From UBA1447 sp964612185 (lineage in GTDB: Bacteria; Bacillota; Clostridia; Oscillospirales; Acutalibacteraceae): a stretch of DNA of 64,000 nt. Where the stretch lies: assembly GCA_964612185.1 (NCBI GenBank), contig CAZTCR010000002.1:62001-126000 (forward strand). Direction: 5' to 3'. The notes below the pieces were generated by a model. The model saw only the letters and a list, made by a program, of their open reading frames with translations. It was not told the origin of the DNA and searched no databases. Positions 24,176-31,891 of the stretch are shown here, in pieces; within the stretch, counting starts at the first letter, position 1, and every line of letters begins with the position of its first letter. Made by a program: the position numbers and the translations under genes.

Positions 24176-25663
24176 CTATTGCGGGTTGCCGCCCCATAAA
24201 TCCGTTTTTTTAGATCCGGTTACTGCCAAAACATCCGCCAATTCGTCCGTCGGCAAAGCGTCAATGTTTCCGTCCGTTCGGAACAGTTCAATTGCTTTTT
24301 GAACGGCGTCAAAGCGTTTTTTGCTAACCTTGTTTCTTATTGCAAAGAAAAGACAGGCGGACATGAGGACGACCGGGATAATAATGAACATCCATTTAAT
24401 ACCGAAAACAACATCGGTTTTTGCGTATGCGGCGGGGTTAAAATCCGATGCGGTTGCCTTTAACAGGTTATATTGGTTTTGATCAAAACCCAATGCTTTC
24501 AAACCGATACCCAGCAGAAGTATGGCAACCCCGCTTGATGCTTTGCGCAAGAATGTGGTTATTCCGCTGTAGACACCCTCTCTGCGATTACCGGTCATCA
24601 CCTCATCAACATCATAAATATCCGAAAGCATTGACCAGGTGGACAAGTTGCCGGAAGATGAACCGACGGCTATTAATGCCGCGAAAATACAAAACACAAA
24701 TACAGGCGTACCTTGGTTGACGGGTATAAATGCGAGCATGGTCAAGATCCAAACGGGCAAACCGATATAAAGCGGGAATGCTTTGCCCTTTCGTTTTGCA
24801 AGCGCACCCATAACCGCCATGAGCGCCATGGAGCAGACAAGCAGGATGCCAACAATCAGTTCATAGCTTTTGTATTTCAAAACAACAACATCAATATAGA
24901 AAATGAGCAGAGCAAGCATCAAATCGATAGCGATCTGGTACATCAAGAATATGCCCAAAAAGTTCAGATAGGCTTTGTTCTTAAAAACAGAAAGCCAGCC
25001 TTTCAGTGTTGCTTTTTCAGGTTCCGGCAAATCCTTCTTTTCTTTTGTACCAAGAAAGGTGAACAGCCAGCACAAGGCGAAAATGGTACCAAGCATCACT
25101 GCCATAACGAGGTAGCCGGATTTTTGTTCGGGTCCGTTGATGTCTCCCCCCATCGTTTTGATGATGATGCCGGGAATAACAGCGCAAAAGAGAGAAGCGC
25201 CGCCCGAGAATATCATCCGGACAGTGGTAAAACTTGTTCTCTCGTTGTAATCGGAGGTGATGTCTGAGAGAATGGCATTATACGGTACCATAACAATCGT
25301 AAACGCTGTGCCAAAGAACATATAGGCAAACACATGATAAATGATTTTTGCCGTCATATTATCAATGCCAAACGAATAAAAAAGCATGATGAATGACAGG
25401 AAAACCGGGGCTATCCCGATAAGAAAAAAGAATCGTCTGCGTCCGAATTTGGAGCGTGTTTTATCGGATATCCTGCCGACAATCGGATCTGTAATCGCAT
25501 CCCAGAATTTACCAATCAAAATTACTGTCGTTGTTGCGATAATCGGCAAGCCTTCAACCAGCACCAGAAAATTCATATACAGCAGGCTGAATACCAGAAA
25601 AGAACCGCCTCCGTATATATCGCCGAAACCATAGCCGAGCTTTTGTTTTACAATGCTTTTCAT
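24176..25663 (-). CDS. MFS transporter, glycoside-pentoside-hexuronide (GPH):cation symporter family
   Basis: A 495-residue, about 12-helix secondary transporter. The N-terminus QKLGYGFGDIYGGGSFLVFSLLYMNFLV and the segment GKFWDAITDPIVGRISDKTRSKFGRRR carry the GPH/MelB hallmarks: the Asp residues of the first helices and the 'D-x3-D-P-x2-G-x2-S-D-x-T' loop 2-3. The C-terminus contains the central-loop and 'SMLSDIYDVDEVMTGNRREGVYSGI' motifs, which are also family-typical. The likely substrate is a sugar or glycoside with Na+ or H+; which one cannot be told. It lies 46 bases after the PI-PLC-like gene on the same strand, so the two are probably cotranscribed. Confidence 0.85.
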   Translation of the reverse strand: MKSIVKQKLGYGFGDIYGGGSFLVFSLLYMNFLVLVEGLPIIATTTVILIGKFWDAITDPIVGRISDKTRSKFGRRRFFFLIGIAPVFLSFIMLFYSFGIDNMTAKIIYHVFAYMFFGTAFTIVMVPYNAILSDITSDYNERTSFTTVRMIFSGGASLFCAVIPGIIIKTMGGDINGPEQKSGYLVMAVMLGTIFALCWLFTFLGTKEKKDLPEPEKATLKGWLSVFKNKAYLNFLGIFLMYQIAIDLMLALLIFYIDVVVLKYKSYELIVGILLVCSMALMAVMGALAKRKGKAFPLYIGLPVWILTMLAFIPVNQGTPVFVFCIFAALIAVGSSSGNLSTWSMLSDIYDVDEVMTGNRREGVYSGITTFLRKASSGVAILLLGIGLKALGFDQNQYNLLKATASDFNPAAYAKTDVVFGIKWMFIIIPVVLMSACLFFAIRNKVSKKRFDAVQKAIELFRTDGNIDALPTDELADVLAVTGSKKTDLWGGNPQ

Positions 25664-25709
25664 ATGTAATTCCTCCCTCTTCTATTTGCACCGATTTAAA
25701 GGCTTTCGA

Positions 25710-26612
25710 TTACTCAAAATTGCTTTGGATTACCTTTGCTATCTGATCCTTTGCCGGGAAGTCAGAACAAATCCAACCGTAGTTATTCCGGTTCAATAAG
25801 GGATAAACATTAAATTTTGAATTAACATATTGGGAATTCAAGCGCGGGATAAAGGGCATTCCGGCGGTGCTAAGATAATGAATTACTATGGTGCTGCTTG
25901 CAGGTGTAAAATGATCAAGTGCCGGCTTAACGGCATTTTTCCATTTCTTTACAGGGTTTAACATAAAGCTGTCTTGAATGACAACGCTGTATTGCGGCAG
26001 TTTGGATCCAAGGTCGTCAACCAGCCCGGGCAAGGGGCATTTGTCCGATGAAAGCGGGGAATCAAAGCTGTTCGCAAAGTTCAACCCGGAATTATTCTCA
26101 TCAAAGGTATAGCGGGATTTGCCGGTGACGCACCGGCGTAACAACACCATTTTACCCCTGCACTCATCCAAAACGGGTATTCTGTTTTCCAAAAACCAGC
26201 GAGAACTGTTTTGCTCAACAAACTGTTCATAGAACGCGGGGAAAAATTCGTCAGCGTTTGTGCCTCTTTCCATTTTTATCGCAACAATAATTGCTTCAGA
26301 CGGATATTCATCAAGGAAGTTCCGAATATTATCGAATATATCCCGAAAATGCAGTAAGGGCGATTTTTTTCTTTTTAAAGTCCGGCAGTTAGCGATACCA
26401 TGTACCGCGTAAAACACATCTTCACGCAGTTCAAGTCTGATATCAAAAAATCTAATGCCGTTTTCAAGCTGTTGCCGGATGCTTGTATCCTGACATCTGC
26501 TGAACAGTGAAAGGGAGACGAACTGTGTTGAACTGTCGTGCGTACCCGGCAGATTTATCAGCGATATCGGAACGGTTCCCGGAATCAAATTTTGCCAGCT
26601 TGTCACATCCAT
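25710..26612 (-). CDS. Phosphatidylinositol-specific phospholipase C-like (PLC-X domain) protein
   Basis: A 300-residue bacterial PI-PLC-type enzyme. The X-domain core is present: INLPGTHDSST (first catalytic His near residue 25), IRFFDIRLE, the second His in YAVHGIANC (near 70), and VAIKMERG. The closing motif IVIHYLSTAG resembles the C-terminal barrel strand. Known family members cleave phosphatidylinositol or GPI headgroups. It has no signal peptide, unlike secreted clostridial and Bacillus PI-PLC, so its substrate may be intracellular. ATG 26612 is chosen over a TTG three bases upstream. A consensus promoter lies just upstream. Confidence 0.8.
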   Translation of the reverse strand: MDVTSWQNLIPGTVPISLINLPGTHDSSTQFVSLSLFSRCQDTSIRQQLENGIRFFDIRLELREDVFYAVHGIANCRTLKRKKSPLLHFRDIFDNIRNFLDEYPSEAIIVAIKMERGTNADEFFPAFYEQFVEQNSSRWFLENRIPVLDECRGKMVLLRRCVTGKSRYTFDENNSGLNFANSFDSPLSSDKCPLPGLVDDLGSKLPQYSVVIQDSFMLNPVKKWKNAVKPALDHFTPASSTIVIHYLSTAGMPFIPRLNSQYVNSKFNVYPLLNRNNYGWICSDFPAKDQIAKVIQSNFE

Positions 26613-26656
26613 CAAAGTTCACCTGAAATCTAATTTAAATTTGTATTTCAATTATT

Positions 26657-26685
26657 AGTTTAAACATATTTCAACACCGTGTCAA
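26657..26685 (-). promoter_or_regulatory. Promoter of the PI-PLC-like/MFS transcript
   Basis: On the minus strand TTGACA (26680-26685), a 17-base spacer and TAAACT (26657-26662). Confidence 0.65.
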
Positions 26686-26713
26686 ATATTATAGTAACCG
26701 CCACGGAAAATTA

Positions 26714-26742
26714 TTGACTTTTTTACAAGCACAGTATAAAAT
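26714..26742 (+). promoter_or_regulatory. Promoter of the zinc-ribbon/TM2 gene
   Basis: TTGACT (26714-26719), a 17-base spacer and TAAAAT (26737-26742); divergent from the PI-PLC promoter. Confidence 0.55.
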
Positions 26743-26810
26743 AAAACAGATGACGAACAATATAGATATCAACAATAATATCTCGTCATATTATAAGGAG
26801 GAGGATATTT

Positions 26811-27203
26811 ATGTTTTGCAAGAATTGTGCCAACCCGCTTGATCCCGCGGCAGTTGTCTGTGTAAAGTGCGGTTGCCCGAAAGGCCAGGGTGCTGCATAT
26901 TGCCACAATTGTGCCGCACAAACCCCGCCGGGTGCAGTTGTTTGCACAAACTGCGGTGCTCCTTTGGCGGCACCTGTGCAAGGTGTGCAAAAGTCAAAAA
27001 TGACAGCAGGGTTGTTGGGCATTTTTATCGGGTCATTCGGGGTTCATAATTTCTATCTTGGTTTTACCAACAGGGCAATTTTGCAAATTGTTTTGACTGT
27101 AGTAACTTGCGGAGCTGCCGGACTTTGGGGCTTTATTGAAGGGATTATGATTTTAACCGGCTCAATCAATAAAGATGCCAACGGCGTTCCTCTTGCCGAC
27201 TAA
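26811..27203 (+). CDS. Zinc-ribbon and TM2 domain-containing protein
   Basis: A 130-residue small membrane protein. The first 55 residues contain four CxxC pairs (CKNC, CVKC, CHNC, CTNC), so two consecutive zinc ribbons. Residues about 60-115 are a TM2 domain of two helices: 'MTAGLLGIFIGSFGVHNFYLGFTNRAILQIVLTVVTCGAAGLWGFIEGIMIL' shows the GxFGxHxFYLG motif and a trailing W-G-x-I-E-G. Function is unknown. An AAGGAGGAGG box precedes ATG 26811. It is a single-gene transcript between a promoter and a strong terminator. Confidence 0.85.
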   Translation: MFCKNCANPLDPAAVVCVKCGCPKGQGAAYCHNCAAQTPPGAVVCTNCGAPLAAPVQGVQKSKMTAGLLGIFIGSFGVHNFYLGFTNRAILQIVLTVVTCGAAGLWGFIEGIMILTGSINKDANGVPLAD

Positions 27204-27220
27204 TTGAAATAATATGATTA

Positions 27221-27252
27221 AAATCTCCCGGCCGAATAGCCGGGAGATTTTT
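27221..27252. terminator. Bidirectional rho-independent terminator
   Basis: A 12-base-pair stem AAATCTCCCGGC/GCCGGGAGATTT (27221-27232 with 27239-27250) and T-run; lies between the convergent TM2 and ACT genes. Confidence 0.92.
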
Positions 27253-27282
27253 GTAATACAGCGTCTAGTATATAGTTATGGA

Positions 27283-27747
27283 CTAGTCCAAAAAAATGTT
27301 TTTGATAGCCGCAACGGTATTTTCCACATCCGCCTTGACAACAAGCAGGGAAATATCGGTTTCTGATGTGGTAATCATCCGGATATCGGTGTTGGTGGAC
27401 GCCGCCGCAGCGAAAACCTTGGCTGCAACACCGGGTTTGCCTCGCATAGATTCGCCAAACAAGGATATTTTACAGTTGCCGCTGCTGACATTGAATTTAA
27501 GTTCCGGGTTCAACTGCCGAAGCGCCGCCGCAATATCCAGTATTCCGCCGAAGTCATCATCGTCGACGGTAAAGGAAAGGCTGGAGTGCGCGCCGTTGGG
27601 CGGAGTTTGTGATATCATGTCTACATCAATCCCTGCCTGCGATATCATTTCAAATATTTTCGCAATCAGCTTGATGTCAGCAGGGGAATCAGTCAACGAT
27701 ATCAGGGTGATATCCTCATTCACGGTTAATTTTTCGATTGTTTTCAC
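27283..27747 (-). CDS. Stand-alone tandem ACT-domain protein (aspartokinase regulatory-domain-like)
   Basis: A 154-residue protein made of two ACT domains: 'VNEDITLISLTDSPADIKLIAKIFEMISQAGIDVDMISQ' and 'NCKISLFGESMRGKPGVAAKVFAAAASTNTDIRMITTSETDISLLV'. The second block resembles the C-terminal ACT repeat of aspartate kinase (the 'G...M....GVAA..F.A......NI.MI..SE..IS..V' pattern), but no kinase domain precedes it. As the fourth gene behind asd-dapA-dapB it may sense lysine or threonine and regulate a partner kinase encoded elsewhere; that is inference. GTG 27747 is better spaced from the AAAGG box than TTG 27756. Confidence 0.75.
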   Translation of the reverse strand: MKTIEKLTVNEDITLISLTDSPADIKLIAKIFEMISQAGIDVDMISQTPPNGAHSSLSFTVDDDDFGGILDIAAALRQLNPELKFNVSSGNCKISLFGESMRGKPGVAAKVFAAAASTNTDIRMITTSETDISLLVVKADVENTVAAIKNIFLD

Positions 27748-27783
27748 GATAATCAAACCTTTCTTTGGAATTGTTCGTTTTTC

Positions 27784-28542
27784 CTATTCCGCGACCAAAT
27801 CTTTCATCGCGTAGAGACCTGCCGGCTTGCTTTTTATAAAAACTGCAGCGTTTACCGCACCGGCGGCAAAAATTTGTTTACTCCTTGCGCTGTGGCTGAT
27901 TGTTACGATTTCGTCATGTCCCGCGAAGATGATCTCATGCTCACCCGTTATCGTGCCGCCGCGGACAGCGTGAATACCGATTTCATTTTTGCCGCGTGGG
28001 GCTCTTTTGGCATGCCTGTCATATTCATAATCCGGTGTATTCTCAAGTTCGGCGGCTATAGCGTTTGCAAGCATGAGCGCGGTGCCGCTTGGCGCGTCGA
28101 TTTTTTGATTATGATGTTTCTCCACAATTTCAATATCAAAACTGCCTCCCAGGACGCGTGCCGCTTTTTCTGCGAGTTCGGTTATCAAACTGACCCCGAT
28201 TGACATGTTGGCACTGAAAAAAACCGGAATTCTTTCCGACGCGGCATGGACTGAGTCAAGTTGATCATTTCCCAAGCCGGTTGTCGCGACCACAACCGGG
28301 GTTTGAGACACAACTGCATATTGCAACAGTGTTTCAAGGGCCGACGGGTGAGAAAAATCAATAATCACATCCGCTTTGCCTGTAAATTCCGCGGCGGCAG
28401 GATAAACCGGGAAGCCGATGCTTGGGTCGTTGTTTATATCAACGCCGGCGATGACTTGACAGTCATCTCTTTTCGCCGCCAACTCTGCCACAACGCGTCC
28501 CATTTTACCTGTGCAGCCGCATAATAAAATATCAGTCATCAT
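27784..28542 (-). CDS. dapB: 4-hydroxy-tetrahydrodipicolinate reductase
   Basis: Reduces 4-hydroxy-tetrahydrodipicolinate with NAD(P)H in lysine and meso-diaminopimelate synthesis. The protein is 252 residues. It shows the nucleotide-binding GCTGKMGRVV at the start, the family signature EKHHNQKIDAPSGTA and 'GRGGTITGEHEIIFAG'-type motifs (AVRGGTITGEHEI), the last corresponding to the dimer/active-site region. Two consecutive ATG codons begin the frame; either is possible, with AAAGG upstream. It lies 61 bases behind dapA and 36 bases before the ACT gene, all on the minus strand. Confidence 0.95.
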   Translation of the reverse strand: MMTDILLCGCTGKMGRVVAELAAKRDDCQVIAGVDINNDPSIGFPVYPAAAEFTGKADVIIDFSHPSALETLLQYAVVSQTPVVVATTGLGNDQLDSVHAASERIPVFFSANMSIGVSLITELAEKAARVLGGSFDIEIVEKHHNQKIDAPSGTALMLANAIAAELENTPDYEYDRHAKRAPRGKNEIGIHAVRGGTITGEHEIIFAGHDEIVTISHSARSKQIFAAGAVNAAVFIKSKPAGLYAMKDLVAE

Positions 28543-28603
28543 ATTAGCCTTTCTGCCGGCAATGAGCAGCTGTTTTTTTCGATAGTATAAATCCTAAATC
28601 TGT

Positions 28604-29491
28604 TTAAATCAATCCGTGCCTTTTGAGTGTGGCGGCAAGTACCGTTCTATTTTTGTCGTTAAGCGCGACAAGCGGCAAACGGCATTCGCCGACCGGCCAG
28701 CCCATCATTTTCATTGCTTCCTTGATGCAAATCGGATTAACATCGATAAACAAGTCAGTGCAGATGTCAAAATATTTCAACTGAAGCCCTGCGCTGCCCA
28801 CAGTGTCCCCTGTAAGATACTTGGCAGCCATATCGTGTGTTTCTTTTGGCAGTATATTCGCCAGAACCGAAATAACGCCTTTGGCACCCAGGGACATCAA
28901 TGCGGTTATCTGGTCGTCATTGCCGGAGTAAAAAGGCATATCATCCCCGCAAAGGCTTACCATTTTTGCAATAGCGGAAATATCTCCACTGGCTTCTTTG
29001 GTGCCGATAATCTTCGGATTGCGGGAAAGCTCATAATAGGTTTCCGGTTTAATTGTCATACCGGTTCTGCCCGGCACATTGTACAATATGATCGGCGTGC
29101 TGACTCTGTCCGCAATAAAATTATAATGCGCGACCAAACCGTCCTGAGATGTCTTGTTATAATAAGGTGTGACCATCAAAAGCCCGTCGACACCTGCTGA
29201 TTCCGCGTCATTGGAAAGCTTGATCGCATAGGCCGTTTCGTTGCTGCCGGTGCCGGCAATGACAGGAACTCTGCCGCCGACATAATCCACGGTATGTTTA
29301 ATGGCCATCACATGTTCTTCGTCCGACAGCGTGGAACTCTCGCCGGTTGTGCCGCAAATAACGATGGCATCCGTCCCGTTTTCAATCTGAAAGTCGATGA
29401 GTTTTTCAAGTAACGCATAATTGACCTGATCATTTTCATCAAATGGTGTGACGATGGCAACCCCGGAACCTGTAAATAGAACCTTTTTCAT
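28604..29491 (-). CDS. dapA: 4-hydroxy-tetrahydrodipicolinate synthase
   Basis: Condenses pyruvate with aspartate semialdehyde, the committed step of lysine/diaminopimelate synthesis. The 295-residue class I aldolase barrel has the substrate-binding GTTGESSTLS, the catalytic Tyr in ILYNVPGRTG and the Schiff-base Lys in GTKEASGD (about 162-169). The open frame runs back to 29533, but homology begins at MKKVLFTGSGVAIVTPF, giving ATG 29491. An AAAGGA box lies about 12 bases upstream, and a TTG at 29500 is nearer to it. It follows asd by about 70 bases. Confidence 0.96.
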   Translation of the reverse strand: MKKVLFTGSGVAIVTPFDENDQVNYALLEKLIDFQIENGTDAIVICGTTGESSTLSDEEHVMAIKHTVDYVGGRVPVIAGTGSNETAYAIKLSNDAESAGVDGLLMVTPYYNKTSQDGLVAHYNFIADRVSTPIILYNVPGRTGMTIKPETYYELSRNPKIIGTKEASGDISAIAKMVSLCGDDMPFYSGNDDQITALMSLGAKGVISVLANILPKETHDMAAKYLTGDTVGSAGLQLKYFDICTDLFIDVNPICIKEAMKMMGWPVGECRLPLVALNDKNRTVLAATLKRHGLI

Positions 29492-29563
29492 TATATTCAA
29501 TAATCCTTTCGTTAACATATTAAAACCAATCATTCAGAACCGCCGGTTGCGGCAGGGGACATT

Positions 29564-30643
29564 TTATTCCATATATCCCTGCGCGCACAGCTGCTCGGCC
29601 ATCAGCACGGCACCGCCGGCGGCACCCCTGAGCGTGTTGTGGGACAGACAAACAAATTTGTAATCATATTGGCTGTCCTCTCTCAGGCGGCCGACCGAAA
29701 CGGCCATACCGTTTTCCAGGTCACGCTGCAGCTTGGTTTGCGGCATGTTGTCTTCGGAAAAATAGTTGAGGAACTGTTTTGGAGCGCTGGGGAGATTAAG
29801 TTCCTGGGATATGCCCTTAAACCCTTTCCAAATATCAATCAGTTCTTCTTTTGATGGTTTGTTCTCAAACCGTACAAAAACGGCTGCGAGATGTCCGTTG
29901 GAAACAGGAACCCGGATGCACTGCGCTGTAAAAGCGGGGGAGTCGGCACAAACAATCTCGCCATTTGCAATTTTGCCCCAAATTTTTAAAGGTTCCTTTT
30001 CAGACTTTTCTTCCTCGCCGCCGATGAAGGGAATCACATTGTCAACCATTTCCGGCCAGGTATCAAATGTTTTGCCGGCGCCCGATATTGCCTGGTAAGT
30101 ACACACCAGAACATCTTTTATACCAAACCGGGACAGGGGAAAAAGCGCGGGCACATAACTCTGCAAGGAACAATTGGATTTAACGGCGATGAAGCCGCGC
30201 TTAGTACCCAACCGTTTTCGCTGGAACGGGATTATCTGCGCATGCTCGTCATTGAGCTCCGGTATGAGCATCGGAACATCCGGCGTAAAGCGGTGTGCGC
30301 TGTTGTTGGATATCACCGGGCATTCCGCCTTGGCATAAGCCTCCTCAAGCGCTTTTATCTCGTCTTTTTTCATGTCTACCGCGCAAAAAATGAAATCGAC
30401 CGCAGCGGCGATTTTGGCGATATCCGCAGTTGCGTCCATGACAATTAAATCTGCTATATTTTTAGGCAGCTCGGTTGGCATACACCAGCGTCCGCCAACA
30501 GCGTCTTTATATTTCAATCCGGCGGAACGGGGGCTGGCGGCCACGACCGCAACCTCAAACCATGGGTGATGCTCAAGCAACTGCGCGAATCTTTGCCCGA
30601 CCATCCCTGTTGCCCCGATAATTCCGACTTTGTAGTGTTTCAT
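29564..30643 (-). CDS. asd: Aspartate-semialdehyde dehydrogenase (archaeal/fungal-type)
   Basis: Converts L-aspartyl-4-phosphate to the semialdehyde, the branch point of lysine, methionine and threonine synthesis. The protein is 359 residues. The NADP-binding GIIGATGMVGQRF is at the N-terminus, the catalytic Cys lies in KSNCSLQSYVP, and the catalytic His region is CIRVPVSNGHLAAVFV. Sequence style and length fit the archaeal/fungal-like ASADH class found in many Clostridia rather than the E. coli form. ATG 30643 is placed after AAGGATGG; the upstream ATG 30655 overlaps that box. It is the first gene of the asd-dapA-dapB-ACT operon. Confidence 0.94.
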   Translation of the reverse strand: MKHYKVGIIGATGMVGQRFAQLLEHHPWFEVAVVAASPRSAGLKYKDAVGGRWCMPTELPKNIADLIVMDATADIAKIAAAVDFIFCAVDMKKDEIKALEEAYAKAECPVISNNSAHRFTPDVPMLIPELNDEHAQIIPFQRKRLGTKRGFIAVKSNCSLQSYVPALFPLSRFGIKDVLVCTYQAISGAGKTFDTWPEMVDNVIPFIGGEEEKSEKEPLKIWGKIANGEIVCADSPAFTAQCIRVPVSNGHLAAVFVRFENKPSKEELIDIWKGFKGISQELNLPSAPKQFLNYFSEDNMPQTKLQRDLENGMAVSVGRLREDSQYDYKFVCLSHNTLRGAAGGAVLMAEQLCAQGYME

Positions 30644-30714
30644 TTTTATTACCATCCTTGTATATTATTGACAAATAACGGTTGTAATGCTCAGGCCGAT
30701 GCCATATAATAAAA

Positions 30715-30741
30715 AAGCCAACTTTCTAATCAAGATTGGCA
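30715..30741 (-). terminator. Terminator-like hairpin in the asd leader (possible attenuator)
   Basis: On the minus strand GCCAA-t-CTT pairs with AAG-TTGGC (8 base pairs with one bulged T) and is followed directly by TTTTTTATT. It lies between the asd promoter and the asd start, about 15 bases after the predicted transcription start. The short leader leaves no room for a full riboswitch. Confidence 0.6.
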
Positions 30742-30761
30742 AAAATACTATAATCAATGAA

Positions 30762-30790
30762 ATTATAACATTGTGTATCTTTCAAGTCAA
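30762..30790 (-). promoter_or_regulatory. Promoter of the asd-dapA-dapB-ACT operon
   Basis: Minus-strand TTGACT (30785-30790), a 17-base spacer and TATAAT (30762-30767) with an upstream TG (TGtTATAAT). A TATAAT on the plus strand at 30749-30754 may serve queA, but lacks a clear -35. Confidence 0.8.
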
Positions 30791-30813
30791 ATATTTTTTC
30801 GAGGTTTTTGCAT

Positions 30814-31845
30814 GTGAAAAAGAGCCTGTTCCGTTATGATTTGCCCAAGGCGTTAATTGCCCAACACCCTGTGCAGCCCAGAAACAGTTCAAGACTTTTA
30901 GTGGCGGACAAAAACAGCGGCGAGTTGTTCCATAAGAGCTTTTCGGATATTGTCGCGTTGCTGAAATCCGGCGACTGTTTGATTCTCAATGATACAAAGG
31001 TACTGCCTGCAAGGCTTTATGGTAAAAAAGCGGATACCGGCGCAGCGGTCGAGTTTTTACTGTTGAATCAACGCACACAGGACACATGGGAGGCGTTAAC
31101 CGGGCCCGGTAAACGCGCAAAAGCGGGTGCCCGCTTTGTTTTCCAAGACGGTCTGCTCCGCGCTGAAATCATACAAGTGCTTGAAGACGGCAACCGACTG
31201 GTCAAGTTCGATTTTGAAGGCAGTTTTTTTGATGTGCTGGACAAAATCGGCGAAATGCCGCTGCCGCACTACATTACCGAAAAACTGGCGGATAAGGAAC
31301 GCTATCAGACGGTCTACGCCAGGGAATCCGGCAGTGCCGCCGCGCCGACTGCCGGGCTTCATTTTACACCGGAAGTGCTCCATAAAATTGAGACTGCGGG
31401 GGTCAGCATCGGCTATGTAACGCTGCATGTGGGGCTTGGCACTTTCCGGCCTGTGAAGGCGGAAAATATTGAGGATCATCTCATGCACGCCGAGCATTAT
31501 TCATTGCCTGAAGAAACGGCGCGGATCATAAACCGGACAAAGCAAAGCGGCGGGCGAGTGATCGCGGTCGGCACAACCTGCTGCCGTACGCTTGAATCGG
31601 TGATGGCTGAAAAAGGCGCCATATGCGCGCACGAAGCATGGACGGATATCTTCATCTATCCCGGCTATCGTTTTCGCTGTGTAGATGCGCTGCTGACCAA
31701 TTTTCATTTACCGGAGAGCACACTCATTATGCTGGTTTGCGCATTTTTTGGTATTGAAAATACGATGAAGGCCTATGAAACAGCCGTTCATGAAAAATAT
31801 CGTTTCTTCAGCTTCGGCGATGCGATGTTTGTCGCCGATTTGTAA
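30814..31845 (+). CDS. queA: S-adenosylmethionine:tRNA ribosyltransferase-isomerase
   Basis: Transfers and isomerises the ribose of SAM onto preQ1-tRNA, forming epoxyqueuosine. The protein is 343 residues. Clear family segments are FRYDLPKALIAQHPVQPRNSSRLLV at the N-terminus, DCLILNDTKVLPARLYG, GSAAAPTAGLHFT, THVGLGTFRPV-like 'LHVGLGTFRPVKAENIEDHLMHAEHY' and TNFHLPESTLIMLVCAF. GTG 30814 is nine bases after a GAGG box; TTG 30808 is too close. The next gene, tgt, acts immediately upstream in the same pathway. Confidence 0.95.
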   Translation: MKKSLFRYDLPKALIAQHPVQPRNSSRLLVADKNSGELFHKSFSDIVALLKSGDCLILNDTKVLPARLYGKKADTGAAVEFLLLNQRTQDTWEALTGPGKRAKAGARFVFQDGLLRAEIIQVLEDGNRLVKFDFEGSFFDVLDKIGEMPLPHYITEKLADKERYQTVYARESGSAAAPTAGLHFTPEVLHKIETAGVSIGYVTLHVGLGTFRPVKAENIEDHLMHAEHYSLPEETARIINRTKQSGGRVIAVGTTCCRTLESVMAEKGAICAHEAWTDIFIYPGYRFRCVDALLTNFHLPESTLIMLVCAFFGIENTMKAYETAVHEKYRFFSFGDAMFVADL

Positions 31846-31891
31846 AAAAGTATACAAAAAAATGGATTCAACAGGGCGGGAGAACAGAGAG

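Noticed and set aside
28616..29200. 194-residue open frame on the plus strand
   Set aside because: It is antisense to dapA, which is complete with its catalytic Lys and Tyr.
30656..30790. Lysine riboswitch upstream of asd
   Set aside because: The leader from the predicted start to asd is only about 100 bases, and the conserved multi-helix core of the lysine riboswitch (around 170 bases) is not present.
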